64,000 nucleotides of DNA from Anoxybacter fermentans (GCF_003991135.1 NZ_CP016379.1:1488001-1552000), one strand, 5' to 3'; numbered from the stretch's first letter, positions 44,765 to 54,091 are shown. The notes: generated by a model from the letters alone, not told the origin. Translations and numbers: made by a program.

Positions 44765-45022
44765 AGAGTGGACTTAATCCACCCAGGCTGTTGAAAAAGG
44801 GGAGGTGCACGCAACTTGCTCCCATAGTAGAACCAGAAAAACTAAATATAATTTCTTCCGCTACCGGACACTCCGTCGTCCTGGCTGCACGTCCTTAAAA
44901 GTCAAAGCTTTCACCCTTTTGGCTTTAAGCCTTGACTTATACGCTTCAGAAATTATATTTAGTTTTTCTGATTTCTAAAAAAGAAGGATTTATCAACAAT
45001 TTCCGTGGACCTAATCCACTCT
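44765..45022. repeat. Second palindromic element (unrelated to the 221-bp family)
   Basis: A structured intergenic block with no frame. GTGGACTTAATCCAC (44768-44782) and GTGGACCTAATCCAC (45005-45019) flank it in direct orientation, each itself nearly palindromic. Just inside are inverted ends (GCTGTTGAAAAAGG and CC-TTTATCAACAAT). Further in is a perfect 23-bp inverted pair at 44834-44856 and 44948-44970, around a GC-richer core with a smaller hairpin (AGTCAAAGC / AGCCTTGACT). It looks like a MITE or IS remnant. Single copy in this window. Confidence 0.65.
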
Positions 45023-45027
45023 TAAAT

Positions 45028-45203
45028 AAACCTATTGCGAAAAGCTAATTTCTTACTTCAAAAGAAATTTTTTTAACCATCAAAATGGATCCTTCTGGTC
45101 CTTAGAACTAGCTCATCACATCCTGTTATTCTTCAAATGTTACTGAAATGATTTAACAAAAAATTTCAACAATGTTCAAAATTAATTTTTTTGCAGTTTA
45201 ATT
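45028..45203 (-). repeat. Palindromic element, copy R10 (decayed)
   Basis: Reverse orientation, 176 bp, heavily mutated: ends ATTGCGAAAAGCTAATTTC and TTTTTTTGCAGT, centre mostly lost apart from GCTCATCACATCCTG. It directly follows the second palindromic element. Confidence 0.75.
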
Positions 45204-45255
45204 ATAATATTATTTAAACCTGAATCTGATCATTGTTAAATTCAATCAAATTTCC

Positions 45256-45405
45256 TTATTTAACATTTTCACCAGAGTTACCTCCATATCTATGCTCTGA
45301 TTTTTTCTGATGATTATGCCCACTATGTCCACCACAACACCCACCACCTCGATGTATAAAATACATACTACCTATAAATATTAAAAAAAACAATAAACTT
45401 CCCAT
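45256..45405 (-). CDS. Small Cys/His-rich membrane protein
   Basis: A 49-residue protein not picked up by length cut-offs. An N-terminal membrane helix (MGSLLFFLIFIGSMYFI) is followed by HRGGGCCGGHSGHNHQKK and a polar tail. A GGGGGAG Shine-Dalgarno sequence lies nine bases before the ATG. The Gly-Cys-Cys-Gly-His pattern is like small membrane proteins next to copper/heavy-metal systems. It lies upstream of the HK/RR pair and fits the metal theme of the region. Confidence 0.65.
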   Translation of the reverse strand: MGSLLFFLIFIGSMYFIHRGGGCCGGHSGHNHQKKSEHRYGGNSGENVK

Positions 45406-45496
45406 GAAATCTCACTCCCCCTTATGACTATATTTCGATCATACCATAAAAATATGAACAAACTATGAAAAATATCGAAATAAATAAAAATACCAT

Positions 45497-45535
45497 GATT
45501 AAACTGTAAAAAAACTTATTTTTTGTAGCAAAATC
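45497..45535. repeat. End-only remnant of the palindromic element (R10b)
   Basis: GATTAAACTGTAAAAAAAC joined almost directly to TTTTTTGTAGCAAAATC: the two outer ends of the family with everything between deleted. A minimal relic of excision or internal deletion. Confidence 0.7.
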
Positions 45536-45618
45536 ATAATATTTACATTTACTAAAAATTATTTGTACACCTTAGTATAAATCACAATAACCTACTTAAT
45601 ATTCGCTAATTTATCTAT

Positions 45619-45839
45619 GCTTATACTGCAAAAAGCTAATTTTGAGCGACATAGAAATTTTTGCTAAAACCATCTTAGTAAGATTTCCGACGAAATAAGG
45701 CCTCATCACAGGAGATGATAATCTAATCAAGGACCAGGAGGGCCCTTTGATTAGGAAGCCTTATTTCGACGGAAATCGAGCTTTAGATGGTTCGAAAAAT
45801 TTCTCAAAGAGCGAAAAATTAGCTTTTTGCAGTTTAACC
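45619..45839 (+). repeat. 221-bp palindromic element, copy R11 (full length)
   Basis: Forward orientation, both hairpins (hairpin 1 with one weakened side). Flanked by the exact 6-bp repeat ATCTAT at 45613-45618 and 45840-45845. It lies about 100 bases upstream of the YIEGIA gene. Confidence 0.92.
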
Positions 45840-45941
45840 ATCTATAGTAAAATTACGAAAGTATTTCTCTTCAACTTTAAAAATAAATTATAACCTTTTT
45901 AGATATACTAAAATTAAAACATAATCCGGAGGATAAGCCAT

Positions 45942-46826
45942 ATGAAACATGAATTACTTAATAGTAAGGAAATTTTCTTCATACTTATTGGAACCTTTAC
46001 TGGATTTCTGGCCAGATGGGTTTTATTAAGAAAAGATTATCGTCAGTATCCTACTTTTCCTAATGGTTATTTAATCCACTTAACTACCGGATTTATTGCA
46101 GCAGGAATAGGTGCAGTAGCTTTACCGGCTTTACTGGCTAAAAATTTTGTCGCTATTACCTTTCTAGCACTGGCCATTCAACAATTTCGTGACATTCGAA
46201 AGATGGAACGGGAAACTTTATTTTCTCTTGATAAAAATGAATATGTACCACGGGGGCATGCCTACATCGATGGTATTGCAAAAACTTTTGAAGCTCGAAA
46301 TTATGTGACAATGATCGTTTCCCTTACTACAACATTTATCACTCTTCTAGACCTTTTTGGTAAACTTGTATTAAATATATTAGCAGGGCTTGCTACCGGT
46401 TTTATAGTCTTTCTCTTTTTAAAAAGGTTTACCAAAGGTGGTCAAATAAAAGATATTCTTAAATCTATCAAAGAAGCTGAACTATCTTTTAAAGATAATA
46501 ACCTGTATGTTGACGACATTTTTGTTATGAATGTAGGGTTAAAAGCTACCCAGGAACGCATATTAAAAAGAGGTCTTGGAGTTATTCTGACACCAAAAGG
46601 TGAAAATGAGGCTATAATCCTCAATCATGAAGGTCAAAAGCAGGCTATTTTACATGAATGTGGCCGCCTTTTAGGTCTTGAGCGCTATATAGCCGCTCGA
46701 AGAGATCTTGAGACCGACCGCCTAGCGATTGTTATTGTACCAATGCGTAAAGATTTTAAATCTATGGTTCAGATTATTGAACAGGTTCCCATCCTCGAAA
46801 CGAACAAAAAAAATGAAGGAGCGTGA
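45942..46826 (+). CDS. YIEGIA-family membrane protein
   Basis: A 294-residue protein with several membrane helices in the first 165 residues (FFILIGTFTGFLARWVLL, HLTTGFIAAGIGAVALPALL, then two near residues 120-165). The name-giving motif appears as AYIDGIA near residue 107. The cytoplasmic C-terminal half has no known catalytic motif. The family is confined to spore formers and is uncharacterised. CCGGAGGA precedes the ATG. The next gene follows at six bases. Confidence 0.85.
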   Translation: MKHELLNSKEIFFILIGTFTGFLARWVLLRKDYRQYPTFPNGYLIHLTTGFIAAGIGAVALPALLAKNFVAITFLALAIQQFRDIRKMERETLFSLDKNEYVPRGHAYIDGIAKTFEARNYVTMIVSLTTTFITLLDLFGKLVLNILAGLATGFIVFLFLKRFTKGGQIKDILKSIKEAELSFKDNNLYVDDIFVMNVGLKATQERILKRGLGVILTPKGENEAIILNHEGQKQAILHECGRLLGLERYIAARRDLETDRLAIVIVPMRKDFKSMVQIIEQVPILETNKKNEGA

Positions 46827-46831
46827 AAAAA

Positions 46832-47023
46832 ATGTCTTCCAAAACACGTCATATCCTTGCTTTTATAACCACCGATAAAGAACTGGTTCAGTTCAGCGGA
46901 AAACCAGTTTTATACGCTAAAACAGAAGAAGAGTTGCAAAAAATTTCTTCTGAATTAGGAAGAATATTGGCTGGAAATGTATATCGGCTGACAAACGGCC
47001 TTGTGGTTATCACCGAAGCATAA
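46832..47023 (+). CDS. Small partner protein of YIEGIA
   Basis: A 63-residue cytoplasmic protein (MSSKTRHILAFITTDKELVQ to LVVITEA) encoded right after the YIEGIA gene. Databases name homologues a capping complex subunit for YIEGIA, as far as I recall; the biochemical meaning is not established. Start at ATG 46832 with AAGGAG nine bases upstream; a GTG nine bases earlier is possible. Confidence 0.75.
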   Translation: MSSKTRHILAFITTDKELVQFSGKPVLYAKTEEELQKISSELGRILAGNVYRLTNGLVVITEA

Positions 47024-47037
47024 TATGCCGAAAATAA

Positions 47038-48423
47038 TTAATTTTTCGCGTTTATATCAATATCTATCTCCTTCCACTTACCGCGTTTATAGCGAAACAT
47101 TAAAAATACTCCACGCAAAATCAAATCAGATGCAACAGCAATCCATACACCTACCAGTCCCATATTAAAAACAAAACCTAAAATATACACACCAATTACC
47201 CGTATTCCCCAGATTCCTATAAATGTACTATACATGGGAAACCTGGTGTCCCCTGCTCCCTGAAGTGCCGCAGTAATAACCAGGGTAATACAAAGAAATG
47301 GCTGCACTAGAGCGATAATCCTGAGAACCAATATAACCTGCTTAAGAACCACTTCATCCCGGGTAAAAAGAAGACCTAAAGGTCTGGCAAAAATAAAAAA
47401 AATTATCCCCACACAGACCATAAAAATTGTTCCAAGCCAGTTACTCAATAATCCCAAATATTCTGATCGATCAGGTCTTTTTGCACCAAGATTTTGTCCA
47501 ACCAGGGTCGATGCTGCTATTGCAAAGCCGTAGCCCGGCATATAAGATAAACTCTCAATACTCCCTGCGATATTATGAGCTGCATATGCATCTGTCCCAA
47601 TTTTTATAATCATCGCTGAATAGACCAGCTGGCCCACCCGCATCACTAACCGTTCTAAGGCAGCGGGATATCCAATTAAACTGATCTTTTTTATCAGAAT
47701 TTTATCAAAAGTCCATGGAAATTTAATTGAAATATTTAAAAGTGAACTTTTTCGATTTAAGAAAATCAGAATTAGTAATACTCCAATCAGCCTGGAAGCT
47801 GTTGTTGCTATTCCTGCACCGAGGATACCTAAACCTTCAAAATCAACAATACCAAAGATTAAAACATAATCAAGAATAACATTTATTACATTGACTATCA
47901 GTGTAACTTTCATTGGTGTCCTGGTATCACCTGCTCCCCGCAAGGCACTGGATAATACCAACATCAAAGCAAGAAATGCAGAAGGAACCGCAACTACCAG
48001 AAAATACGGTAATGTATATTCAATAACCCTTTCTTCAAGCCCCAATATTTCGAGGATCTGTCTAGCAAAGACTAGGGTAATAAATCCTGTTAAAAAACCA
48101 ATACCTACAGCCATCAAAATCGACTGCTGAGTTGCATGGCTTGCCTTTTTTATATTTTTTGTGCCAATATTGCGGGCTACTACAGCTGTTGTACCTACTC
48201 CTACAGCAGTAAAAAAGGCTATGTAAAGATTCATTAATATATTAGTCGCTCCAACCCCAACTATAGCCTCTGTACCAAGTTTAGAAATAAAAAAAGTATC
48301 CACAATTCCAAGAAGCACCTGTAAAATATTTTCAATCATAGCCGGAAAGGCCAGTTGTAAAACTTCTTTAATATCCTTAAATTTAAATTTCTTTTTTATA
48401 ACAGCTAAAATAATCGGATCCAT
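47038..48423 (-). CDS. MATE-family efflux transporter
   Basis: A 461-residue membrane protein with about 12 helices in two MatE repeats (FPAMIENILQVLLGIVDTFF at the start; GYPAALERLVMRVGQLVYSA opening the second). MATE proteins export drugs or organic cations with H+ or Na+. It is encoded immediately after a CsoR-type metal-sensing repressor (GTG start at 48438 would be adjacent; ATG at 48423 fits a Shine-Dalgarno AGGTGG), so it is probably derepressed by the same signal. Confidence 0.9.
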   Translation of the reverse strand: MDPIILAVIKKKFKFKDIKEVLQLAFPAMIENILQVLLGIVDTFFISKLGTEAIVGVGATNILMNLYIAFFTAVGVGTTAVVARNIGTKNIKKASHATQQSILMAVGIGFLTGFITLVFARQILEILGLEERVIEYTLPYFLVVAVPSAFLALMLVLSSALRGAGDTRTPMKVTLIVNVINVILDYVLIFGIVDFEGLGILGAGIATTASRLIGVLLILIFLNRKSSLLNISIKFPWTFDKILIKKISLIGYPAALERLVMRVGQLVYSAMIIKIGTDAYAAHNIAGSIESLSYMPGYGFAIAASTLVGQNLGAKRPDRSEYLGLLSNWLGTIFMVCVGIIFFIFARPLGLLFTRDEVVLKQVILVLRIIALVQPFLCITLVITAALQGAGDTRFPMYSTFIGIWGIRVIGVYILGFVFNMGLVGVWIAVASDLILRGVFLMFRYKRGKWKEIDIDINAKN

Positions 48424-48438
48424 AGATTTTTTCGCCAC

Positions 48439-48711
48439 CTATTTAACAAATTTGTCAATGGCATCTTGTAAATCTTCAAGAATCTCCGTATTATTTTCTT
48501 CAATGGCCTTAACAACACAATGATTGATATGGTCTTTTAAGATCAGTTTTCCGACATTGTTAAGTGCAGATTTAACAGCGGCGATCTGAATCAAGATTTC
48601 ACTACAGTCTCTTCCCTCCTCGACCATTTTTTTTATCGCATTAGTATGGCCCGCAATTCTCGCTAGACGATATATTACTCTCTTGGTATTTGGATGAACC
48701 ACTTTACCCAA
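48439..48711 (-). CDS. CsoR/RcnR-family metal-sensing repressor
   Basis: A 90-residue all-helical DUF156 regulator. The ligand set for Cu(I)-type CsoR is present: Cys in GRDCSEIL, then His and Cys in DHINHC. Start is TTG at 48711 with AAGGAGG seven bases upstream. It shares its transcript with the MATE gene. A perfect G-tract palindrome, typical of this family's operators, overlaps the transcription start, so autoregulation is likely. Copper is the default guess; other inducers (sulfide, formaldehyde, nickel) occur in the family. Confidence 0.9.
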   Translation of the reverse strand: MGKVVHPNTKRVIYRLARIAGHTNAIKKMVEEGRDCSEILIQIAAVKSALNNVGKLILKDHINHCVVKAIEENNTEILEDLQDAIDKFVK

Positions 48712-48730
48712 ATCTATACCTCCTTTTTAT

Positions 48731-48759
48731 AATAATATCCCCCTGAGGGGGATATTATT
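48731..48759. promoter_or_regulatory. CsoR-type operator
   Basis: AATAATATCCCCCT-G-AGGGGGATATTATT: a perfect 29-bp palindrome with 14-bp arms, with C5/G5 tracts as in CsoR/RcnR sites. It begins right after the -10 box and ends about 10 bases before the Shine-Dalgarno sequence. Confidence 0.85.
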
Positions 48760-48788
48760 ATTGTATCTTATCTCCAGTAAAATATCAA
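48760..48788 (-). promoter_or_regulatory. Promoter of csoR-MATE operon
   Basis: Minus strand TTGATA (48783-48788), 17-base spacer, TACAAT (48760-48765), directly followed by the operator. Confidence 0.8.
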
Positions 48789-48806
48789 GTAAATTTTACA
48801 TAAAAA

Positions 48807-48830
48807 AGAACATCCCAATAGGGATGTTCT
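48807..48830 (-). terminator. Terminator of the tRNA transcript
   Basis: AGAACATCCC / GGGATGTTCT stem with a four-base loop, followed on the minus strand by TTTTTTATG. Confidence 0.85.
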
Positions 48831-48841
48831 GTATAACAAAA

Positions 48842-48871
48842 AAGAGCAATATCTATAACAATATTGCTCTT
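48842..48871 (-). terminator. First hairpin after the tRNAs
   Basis: AAGAGCAATAT / ATATTGCTCTT stem with an eight-base loop, 15 bases past the tRNA 3' end; the T run is weak, so the next hairpin may do the final termination. Confidence 0.65.
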
Positions 48872-48886
48872 AATTATCTTAAATTT

Positions 48887-48963
48887 TGGTGGGCCCACCA
48901 GGACTCGAACCTGGGACAACTCGGTTATGAGCCGAGGGCTCTAACCAACTGAGCTATAGGCCC
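48887..48963 (-). tRNA. tRNA with CAU anticodon (Met elongator or Ile2)
   Basis: A 77-base cloverleaf: acceptor GGGCCTA pairs with TGGGCCC, D arm GCTCAGTTGGTTAGAGC, anticodon arm CTCGG-CTCATAA-CCGAG, T arm CCAGG-TTCGAGT-CCTGG, encoded CCA. The CAU anticodon could be elongator Met or, with lysidine at C34, Ile2. Initiator tRNA is excluded by the standard first pair. Confidence 0.95.
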
Positions 48964-48972
48964 ACAATAAAA

Positions 48973-49048
48973 TGGCTCCCCGAGCAGGACTCGAACCTGC
49001 GACCCACTGGTTAACAGCCAGTTGCTCTACCGACTGAGCTATCGGGGA
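48973..49048 (-). tRNA. tRNA-Asn (GUU)
   Basis: A 76-base cloverleaf beginning TCCCCGATAGCTCAGTCGG, anticodon arm ACTGG-CTGTTAA-CCAGT with GUU anticodon, T arm GCAGG-TTCGAGT-CCTGC, encoded CCA. Nine bases upstream of the CAU tRNA; both are transcribed together. Confidence 0.97.
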
Positions 49049-49087
49049 TCATCTGTTTGTGTGATAATCACCCTCAACACAAGTGTA

Positions 49088-49116
49088 ATTATACGCTATA
49101 TTTATCAGAATGTCAA
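49088..49116 (-). promoter_or_regulatory. Sigma-A promoter of the tRNA operon
   Basis: Minus strand TTGACA (49111-49116), 17-base spacer, TATAAT (49088-49093), both perfect, 40 bases upstream of tRNA-Asn. Confidence 0.88.
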
Positions 49117-49210
49117 TAGTAAAGGAGATCAAATTTACGTAAATATCTTGATTAATAAGCAAAACTATTGATTCTTTTGTTATTTTCTCGTTATATCTTC
49201 GTTTTTCTAA

Positions 49211-50344
49211 TTAATCTAAATAATCTTTTAGCTTCTTACTCCTGCTAGGATGACGTAACTTTCTTAATGCTTTGGCCTCAATTTGACGAATCCGTTCCCG
49301 GGTTACGCCAAATTCTTTTCCAACTTCCTCTAGTGTTCTAGGCCGTCCATCCTCAATTCCAAAACGAAGCTCTAAAACACGTTTCTCACGCTCACTGAGA
49401 GTATCCAATACATCACCTAACTGTTCTTTTAATAACTTATAAGAAGCTGCTGCTGCAGGAGCTGGAGCATCTTCATCTTCGATAAAGTCTCCCAGATGAC
49501 TATCTTCTTCTTCCCCAATAGGCGTCTCTAAAGAAACAGGTTCTTGAGCAATTTTCATAATCTCCCTGACCTTTTCTGGCGTCAAGTCCATCTCCTTTGC
49601 AATCTCTTCAGGAGTAGGCTCACGACCTAATTCCTGTAAGAGTTGGCGGGAAACCCGGATTAATTTGTTTATGGTTTCTACCATATGAACTGGAATACGA
49701 ATTGTTCTGGCCTGATCAGCAATAGACCGGGTTATAGCTTGACGAATCCACCATGTAGCATAGGTACTGAACTTATAACCTTTCCGATAATCAAACTTCT
49801 CAACAGCTTTAATCAGGCCAAGATTACCTTCCTGAATTAAGTCAAGGAATAACATTCCCCGGCCAACATATTTTTTAGCAATACTTACAACAAGACGCAA
49901 ATTAGCTTCTGCCAGCCTTCGCTTGGCTTCTTCATCTCCTTGTTCCATTCGCTTAGCCAATTCCACTTCTTCTTCAGCAGTAAGAAGTGGTACTTTCCCA
50001 ATTTCTTTTAAATACATCCGTACCGGGTCATCTATACCAACTCCGTCAGGAATACTTAAATCCAGGTCAGGGGAGTTATCTTCATCTTTTTGGTCATCTT
50101 TATCATCATTTTTTTCAGAAATATTATCTACAACATCTATATTCTTTTCGGCAATTAATTCATAAATACGATCAATCACATCAGGCTCCAGTTCTTTATC
50201 TTCCAGGGCATCCATAATCTCATCATATGTCAGGACACCCTTCTGTTCACCACGCTCTATCAAAGAATTTACAGCATCTAAGACATCACGCTGTAATTCT
50301 ATTTTCTTTTCTTTATTTTTTTCCTTGGCCTTCTTTTTAGCCAT
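49211..50344 (-). CDS. rpoD: RNA polymerase primary sigma factor
   Basis: A 377-residue sigma-70 (SigA). Region 1.1 is acidic and short; region 1.2 begins [16 protein letters not shown] near residue 109. Region 2 has [33 protein letters not shown] and [17 protein letters not shown]; region 4 ends with [19 protein letters not shown]. The start at 50344 lies inside the end of dnaG (8-base overlap), behind AAAGGGGGGG. It is the housekeeping sigma; the consensus promoters in this window fit it. Confidence 0.98.
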   Translation of the reverse strand: MAKKKAKEKNKEKKIELQRDVLDAVNSLIERGEQKGVLTYDEIMDALEDKELEPDVIDRIYELIAEKNIDVVDNISEKNDDKDDQKDEDNSPDLDLSIPDGVGIDDPVRMYLKEIGKVPLLTAEEEVELAKRMEQGDEEAKRRLAEANLRLVVSIAKKYVGRGMLFLDLIQEGNLGLIKAVEKFDYRKGYKFSTYATWWIRQAITRSIADQARTIRIPVHMVETINKLIRVSRQLLQELGREPTPEEIAKEMDLTPEKVREIMKIAQEPVSLETPIGEEEDSHLGDFIEDEDAPAPAAAASYKLLKEQLGDVLDTLSEREKRVLELRFGIEDGRPRTLEEVGKEFGVTRERIRQIEAKALRKLRHPSRSKKLKDYLD

Positions 50345-52157
50345 TAATACCCCCCCTTTCCATTCCATAATGAAGCAAACGATGATATCGAATAAGTATT
50401 TGATTTAAATCAACCAGATTGCCATGATTCTTGATTTGTTTGAGCTTTTTTAATATTGTCTCCATCTCCATTGTCATTTGATACTCCTTTAATTTTGTTA
50501 ATCCTTCCACTATAAATTTCTCCGTAACTTCATAATCTTGATAGTAAAATAATAACTCAAGTACCTTTTTTTTCAAATCATTATCACTAAAATTTTCAAC
50601 CAAATTATTGGTAGTCAATAATGAAAAATCCCCCGATTCTCTAACCTGCTGGTAACATAAATAAATTTGCTGCATTATTAAACGGTAGTCCGAATTTTGA
50701 AAGAAATCGGGTGTAATCTCCTCAAATATTTTCCCAATCATCTGAGGAATTCTTAAGATGGCATTAATAAATTTAGCTTCAAAGTCATCAGATATAACCT
50801 TTCTCGTCTCTTTACTAGTATGCCAATTTTTATCGTTTCTATCCTTAATTTTACTTTTTTCTTTAATAAAATGTTCTAACTCTTCTTTTAATGCCTGTTC
50901 AGAAATCTCTACTCGCTTAACAATCTGTTTAATCAGGTAGTCTTTCTCAATTGCATTATCTATATTCAAAAACATTGGTAATAATTCCTGAACCGCCTGT
51001 ACTTTCCCATCAGGACTATCTAAATCATATTGTTTTAAAATTTTATTTAATTTAAAATCTATAAATGAAATAGCATCTTCAAGCAAACTTTTAAACGCCT
51101 CTGCACCATTTTTACGAATTAATTCATCTGGGTCTAATTCATCGGGCAGTTCAATAACTTTGACTATTAGACCAGTATTTTTTAAAATATCCAATCCACG
51201 TAAGGTAGCTTTCTGGCCTGCAGTATCTGCATCATAGGCTATATAAACTTCTTCAGCATACCGGGCCAGTAGGCGCGCCTGATTCTCCGTCAAAGAGGTA
51301 CCCAAAGATGCAACAACATTTTCAATCCCATATTGATGGGCAGTAATTACATCTGTATATCCTTCAACAATAATTGCCTGCCCAGTCTTTCTAATCTGAT
51401 CCATAGCAAAATTAAAACCATACAGATTCTGATTCTTTAAAAAAATCGGGGTCTCTGGAGAATTAAGATACTTGGGGTTCTGGTCAGGCTCCATAACCCG
51501 ACCGCCAAATCCAATAGGTTGTCCCCTGAGGTTGAATATTGTAAAAATAGCCCGATCTCTAAACCGATCATAATAGCCATTTTTTTGCTTCCCTGGTAAA
51601 ACCAGCCCCGATTTTTCCAACAAATAATCTGGATAACCTTTTTTCTTCAAAAAATGAAAAAGAGCAGTCCAAGCTCGAGGAGCATATCCTAAACGGAATT
51701 TCTCAATGGTTGCTCTAGTAAATCCTCGCTTTTCAAAATACTTTAAGGCATTTTTGCCTAGTTTATGTTCTAAAAGTAAATATTGATAAAATTTTGCTGC
51801 CCATTCATGTATTTCAAAAAGTTGATCACGTATCTCATCAGACTTTCGTCTAGTCCTATTTGGCTTTTTTTGAGGAATAGGTACCCCATAACGTTCAGCT
51901 AAAACTTTAGCCGCTTCAAAAAATGGTAAATTTTCAATTTCCATTAAAAAATTAAAAATATCTCCACCAGCACCACAACCAAAACAGTAATAAAGCTTTT
52001 TATCACGACTTACCGTAAAAGATGGGGTTTTTTCGTTATGGAATGGACATAATCCAACATAATTTTTACCTTTTAACTCTAACTTAACATAATCAGAAAC
52101 AAGATCCACAATATCTGCTCTTTGCCGGATCTCTTCTATAAAATCATTAAAGGTCAA
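50337..52157 (-). CDS. dnaG: DNA primase
   Basis: A 606-residue primase. Zinc-binding domain: [14 protein letters not shown] with [11 protein letters not shown] (about residues 38-64). TOPRIM core: [16 protein letters not shown] near 265 and [13 protein letters not shown] near 310. The C-terminal region binds the DnaB helicase. It overlaps sigA, the ancient dnaG-sigA pair. Confidence 0.97.
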   Translation of the reverse strand: MTFNDFIEEIRQRADIVDLVSDYVKLELKGKNYVGLCPFHNEKTPSFTVSRDKKLYYCFGCGAGGDIFNFLMEIENLPFFEAAKVLAERYGVPIPQKKPNRTRRKSDEIRDQLFEIHEWAAKFYQYLLLEHKLGKNALKYFEKRGFTRATIEKFRLGYAPRAWTALFHFLKKKGYPDYLLEKSGLVLPGKQKNGYYDRFRDRAIFTIFNLRGQPIGFGGRVMEPDQNPKYLNSPETPIFLKNQNLYGFNFAMDQIRKTGQAIIVEGYTDVITAHQYGIENVVASLGTSLTENQARLLARYAEEVYIAYDADTAGQKATLRGLDILKNTGLIVKVIELPDELDPDELIRKNGAEAFKSLLEDAISFIDFKLNKILKQYDLDSPDGKVQAVQELLPMFLNIDNAIEKDYLIKQIVKRVEISEQALKEELEHFIKEKSKIKDRNDKNWHTSKETRKVISDDFEAKFINAILRIPQMIGKIFEEITPDFFQNSDYRLIMQQIYLCYQQVRESGDFSLLTTNNLVENFSDNDLKKKVLELLFYYQDYEVTEKFIVEGLTKLKEYQMTMEMETILKKLKQIKNHGNLVDLNQILIRYHRLLHYGMERGGING

Positions 52158-52199
52158 GCTAATTCACCCTATCTTTTAATACCCTAAATTAAAAGTTCT

Positions 52200-52658
52200 C
52201 TAATTATTTTCGGCAAAAATCTCTTTTTTCCTCCTAAAAAATCTTTCTAATACACTCAATAACCGCTCTTTATCAGACACGGTATATTTAGAAGGGCCTT
52301 TAAAACGGCCGCCGCTACGGCGTTCTTTTTGAGCCAGATGACGCCGTAATAAAAGTTCATCCATTTTTTTTTCAAGATAAATTTTACCCCGCGGCGAGAC
52401 AACATGAGCACCTTTTCGTAAAACTATTGCAGCAAGACCATAATCTCCTGTAATAACCAGATCATCTTTTTGTACCCGATTTATTACTGCCATATCAACT
52501 GCCTGTGGGAGATTGTCAACAACAATATAAGTGCAATCACTGTAATCACTGTAATGAGATAAACTGGTAATCAGAATAACTTCAACCTGATACTTTTTAG
52601 CCAGATTTATAACTTCTTTTTTAGCAGGACATCCATCACCATCGATAATTAATCTCAT
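52200..52658 (-). CDS. UPF0178 (YaiI/YqxD) family protein
   Basis: A 152-residue NYN/PIN-like protein: MRLIIDGDGCPAKKEVINLA, then VDMAVINRVQKDDLVITGDYGLA, with conserved Asp residues that suggest a metal-dependent nuclease fold. YqxD lies beside dnaG in Bacillus too. Function is unproven. Confidence 0.9.
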   Translation of the reverse strand: MRLIIDGDGCPAKKEVINLAKKYQVEVILITSLSHYSDYSDCTYIVVDNLPQAVDMAVINRVQKDDLVITGDYGLAAIVLRKGAHVVSPRGKIYLEKKMDELLLRRHLAQKERRSGGRFKGPSKYTVSDKERLLSVLERFFRRKKEIFAENN

Positions 52659-52740
52659 AGATAAAAGCCTTTATTCCTTATTCAAGATTAAAGGCATAAA
52701 TCCTCCTTTAAAATAAATTTTTTAAATAGTCTTTTTATTA

Positions 52741-53757
52741 TTACCCTAACCACGGTTTTGGAAAAAAAATCTGGTTTGCTTTGGCTAAAGCATAGCGATC
52801 TGTCATTCCTGCTATATAGTCAACCACAATTCGTTCTATCTCAACCTCACTCTGTAAAATCTGATATTCCTTAGGTAGCTGTTCAGGATGGTTTAGATAA
52901 TATGCATAAATCTCCTGAAGTAACCACTTTGCTTTACCCTCTTCAGTTTTAGCTTTTGAGGTCGATTGATAAACATGAACAAATAACCAGTATCTAAGCT
53001 CGTTGGTCGCTTCCTCAACTTCAGGACTTTGCCTGACCACAGGTTGATTCCAACTACTTTTTATAATATCCTTAACCATCAAATCAATACGTTCCGAGTG
53101 TGTTCTGCCCAGGACTTTCAACGGGGCTGACGGTAAATCTTCATATTTAATTACACCTCCGCGAATGGCATCATCTATATCGTGATTAATATAAGCAATC
53201 CGGTCAGCAATCCGGACTATCTGTCCCTCAAGAGTATAGGGAATCTGGGGACCTGTATGGTTTAAAATTCCATCTCTTACTTCATCTGTCAGATTCAATC
53301 CGCGTATATTCTTTTCTGAACGCACTTCTAGAAAATCAACTACTCTTAGACTCTGCTCATTATGTCGAAATCCGGGTGGATAAACCTGGTTTAAGGCCTC
53401 CTCTCCTGCATGACCAAATGGAGTATGACCTAAATCATGCCCCAGAGCAATGGCTTCCGTCAAATCTTCATTAAGAGCCAACCCCCTGGCGATGGTTCGT
53501 GCAATACCCGCCACTTCCAGAGTATGAGTCAACCTGGTTCGATAATGATCACCTTCAGGAGAAATGAAAACCTGTGTCTTATGCTTTAAACGACGAAAAG
53601 CCTTTGAATGAATAATCCTGTCCCGGTCCTGTTGAAATACAGTTCGGATATCACATGGTTTTTCAGGATATTTCCTGCCTTTACTCTCCGCACTTAAAGT
53701 TGCATATGGAGATAAAAATTTTCTTTCCCGGATTTCATAATCCTTTCTACTTATCAT
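52741..53757 (-). CDS. dgt: dGTP triphosphohydrolase-like protein
   Basis: A 338-residue HD hydrolase: [16 protein letters not shown] near residue 75, [13 protein letters not shown] near 103, and [17 protein letters not shown]. This short type lacks some E. coli Dgt segments and belongs to the broader deoxynucleotide triphosphohydrolase group that trims dNTP pools. The ATG at 53757 follows TGGAGTG; a longer frame to 53802 has no better signal. Located beside dnaG-sigA as in many Clostridia. Confidence 0.9.
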   Translation of the reverse strand: MISRKDYEIRERKFLSPYATLSAESKGRKYPEKPCDIRTVFQQDRDRIIHSKAFRRLKHKTQVFISPEGDHYRTRLTHTLEVAGIARTIARGLALNEDLTEAIALGHDLGHTPFGHAGEEALNQVYPPGFRHNEQSLRVVDFLEVRSEKNIRGLNLTDEVRDGILNHTGPQIPYTLEGQIVRIADRIAYINHDIDDAIRGGVIKYEDLPSAPLKVLGRTHSERIDLMVKDIIKSSWNQPVVRQSPEVEEATNELRYWLFVHVYQSTSKAKTEEGKAKWLLQEIYAYYLNHPEQLPKEYQILQSEVEIERIVVDYIAGMTDRYALAKANQIFFPKPWLG

Positions 53758-53867
53758 TGAATCACTCCAAAATTTGAGTTTGATTCTCAAAATCTTTTTC
53801 ATAGTACTATATACACCGTTAGCAAGAAAAATCCTGCATTGTCAATAGTATTAACAATTAAAATCTT

Positions 53868-54091
53868 GATTTCACTGCAAAAAGCTAATTTTTCGCTCCT
53901 TGAGAAATTTTTCGAACCATACTAAAGCTCGATTTCCATCGAAATAAGGCTTTCTAATCAAAGGGCCCTCCTGGCCCTTAGAACTAGCTCATCACCTCCT
54001 GTGATGAGGCCTTATTTCGTCGGAAATCGAGCTAAGATAGTTTAGCGAAAAATTTCTATGTCTCTTAAAATTAGCTTTTTGCAGTATAATC
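53868..54091 (-). repeat. Palindromic element, copy R12 (full length)
   Basis: Reverse orientation, 224 bp with three extra bases in the arms; both hairpins present, hairpin 1 perfect (CTCATCACCTCCTGTGATGAG), hairpin 2 altered on one side (CTTAGAACTAG). No clear flanking duplication. Lies between ppdK and dgt. Confidence 0.9.

Noticed and set aside
48761-48952. Plus-strand 63-codon frame across the tRNA region
   Set aside because: It runs through the complement of the CAU tRNA and its terminators; the tRNA explains the sequence.
53800-53867. TTGACA near 53840 as dgt promoter
   Set aside because: No -10 box at 16-18 bases; the nearest TATA-like run is too far.
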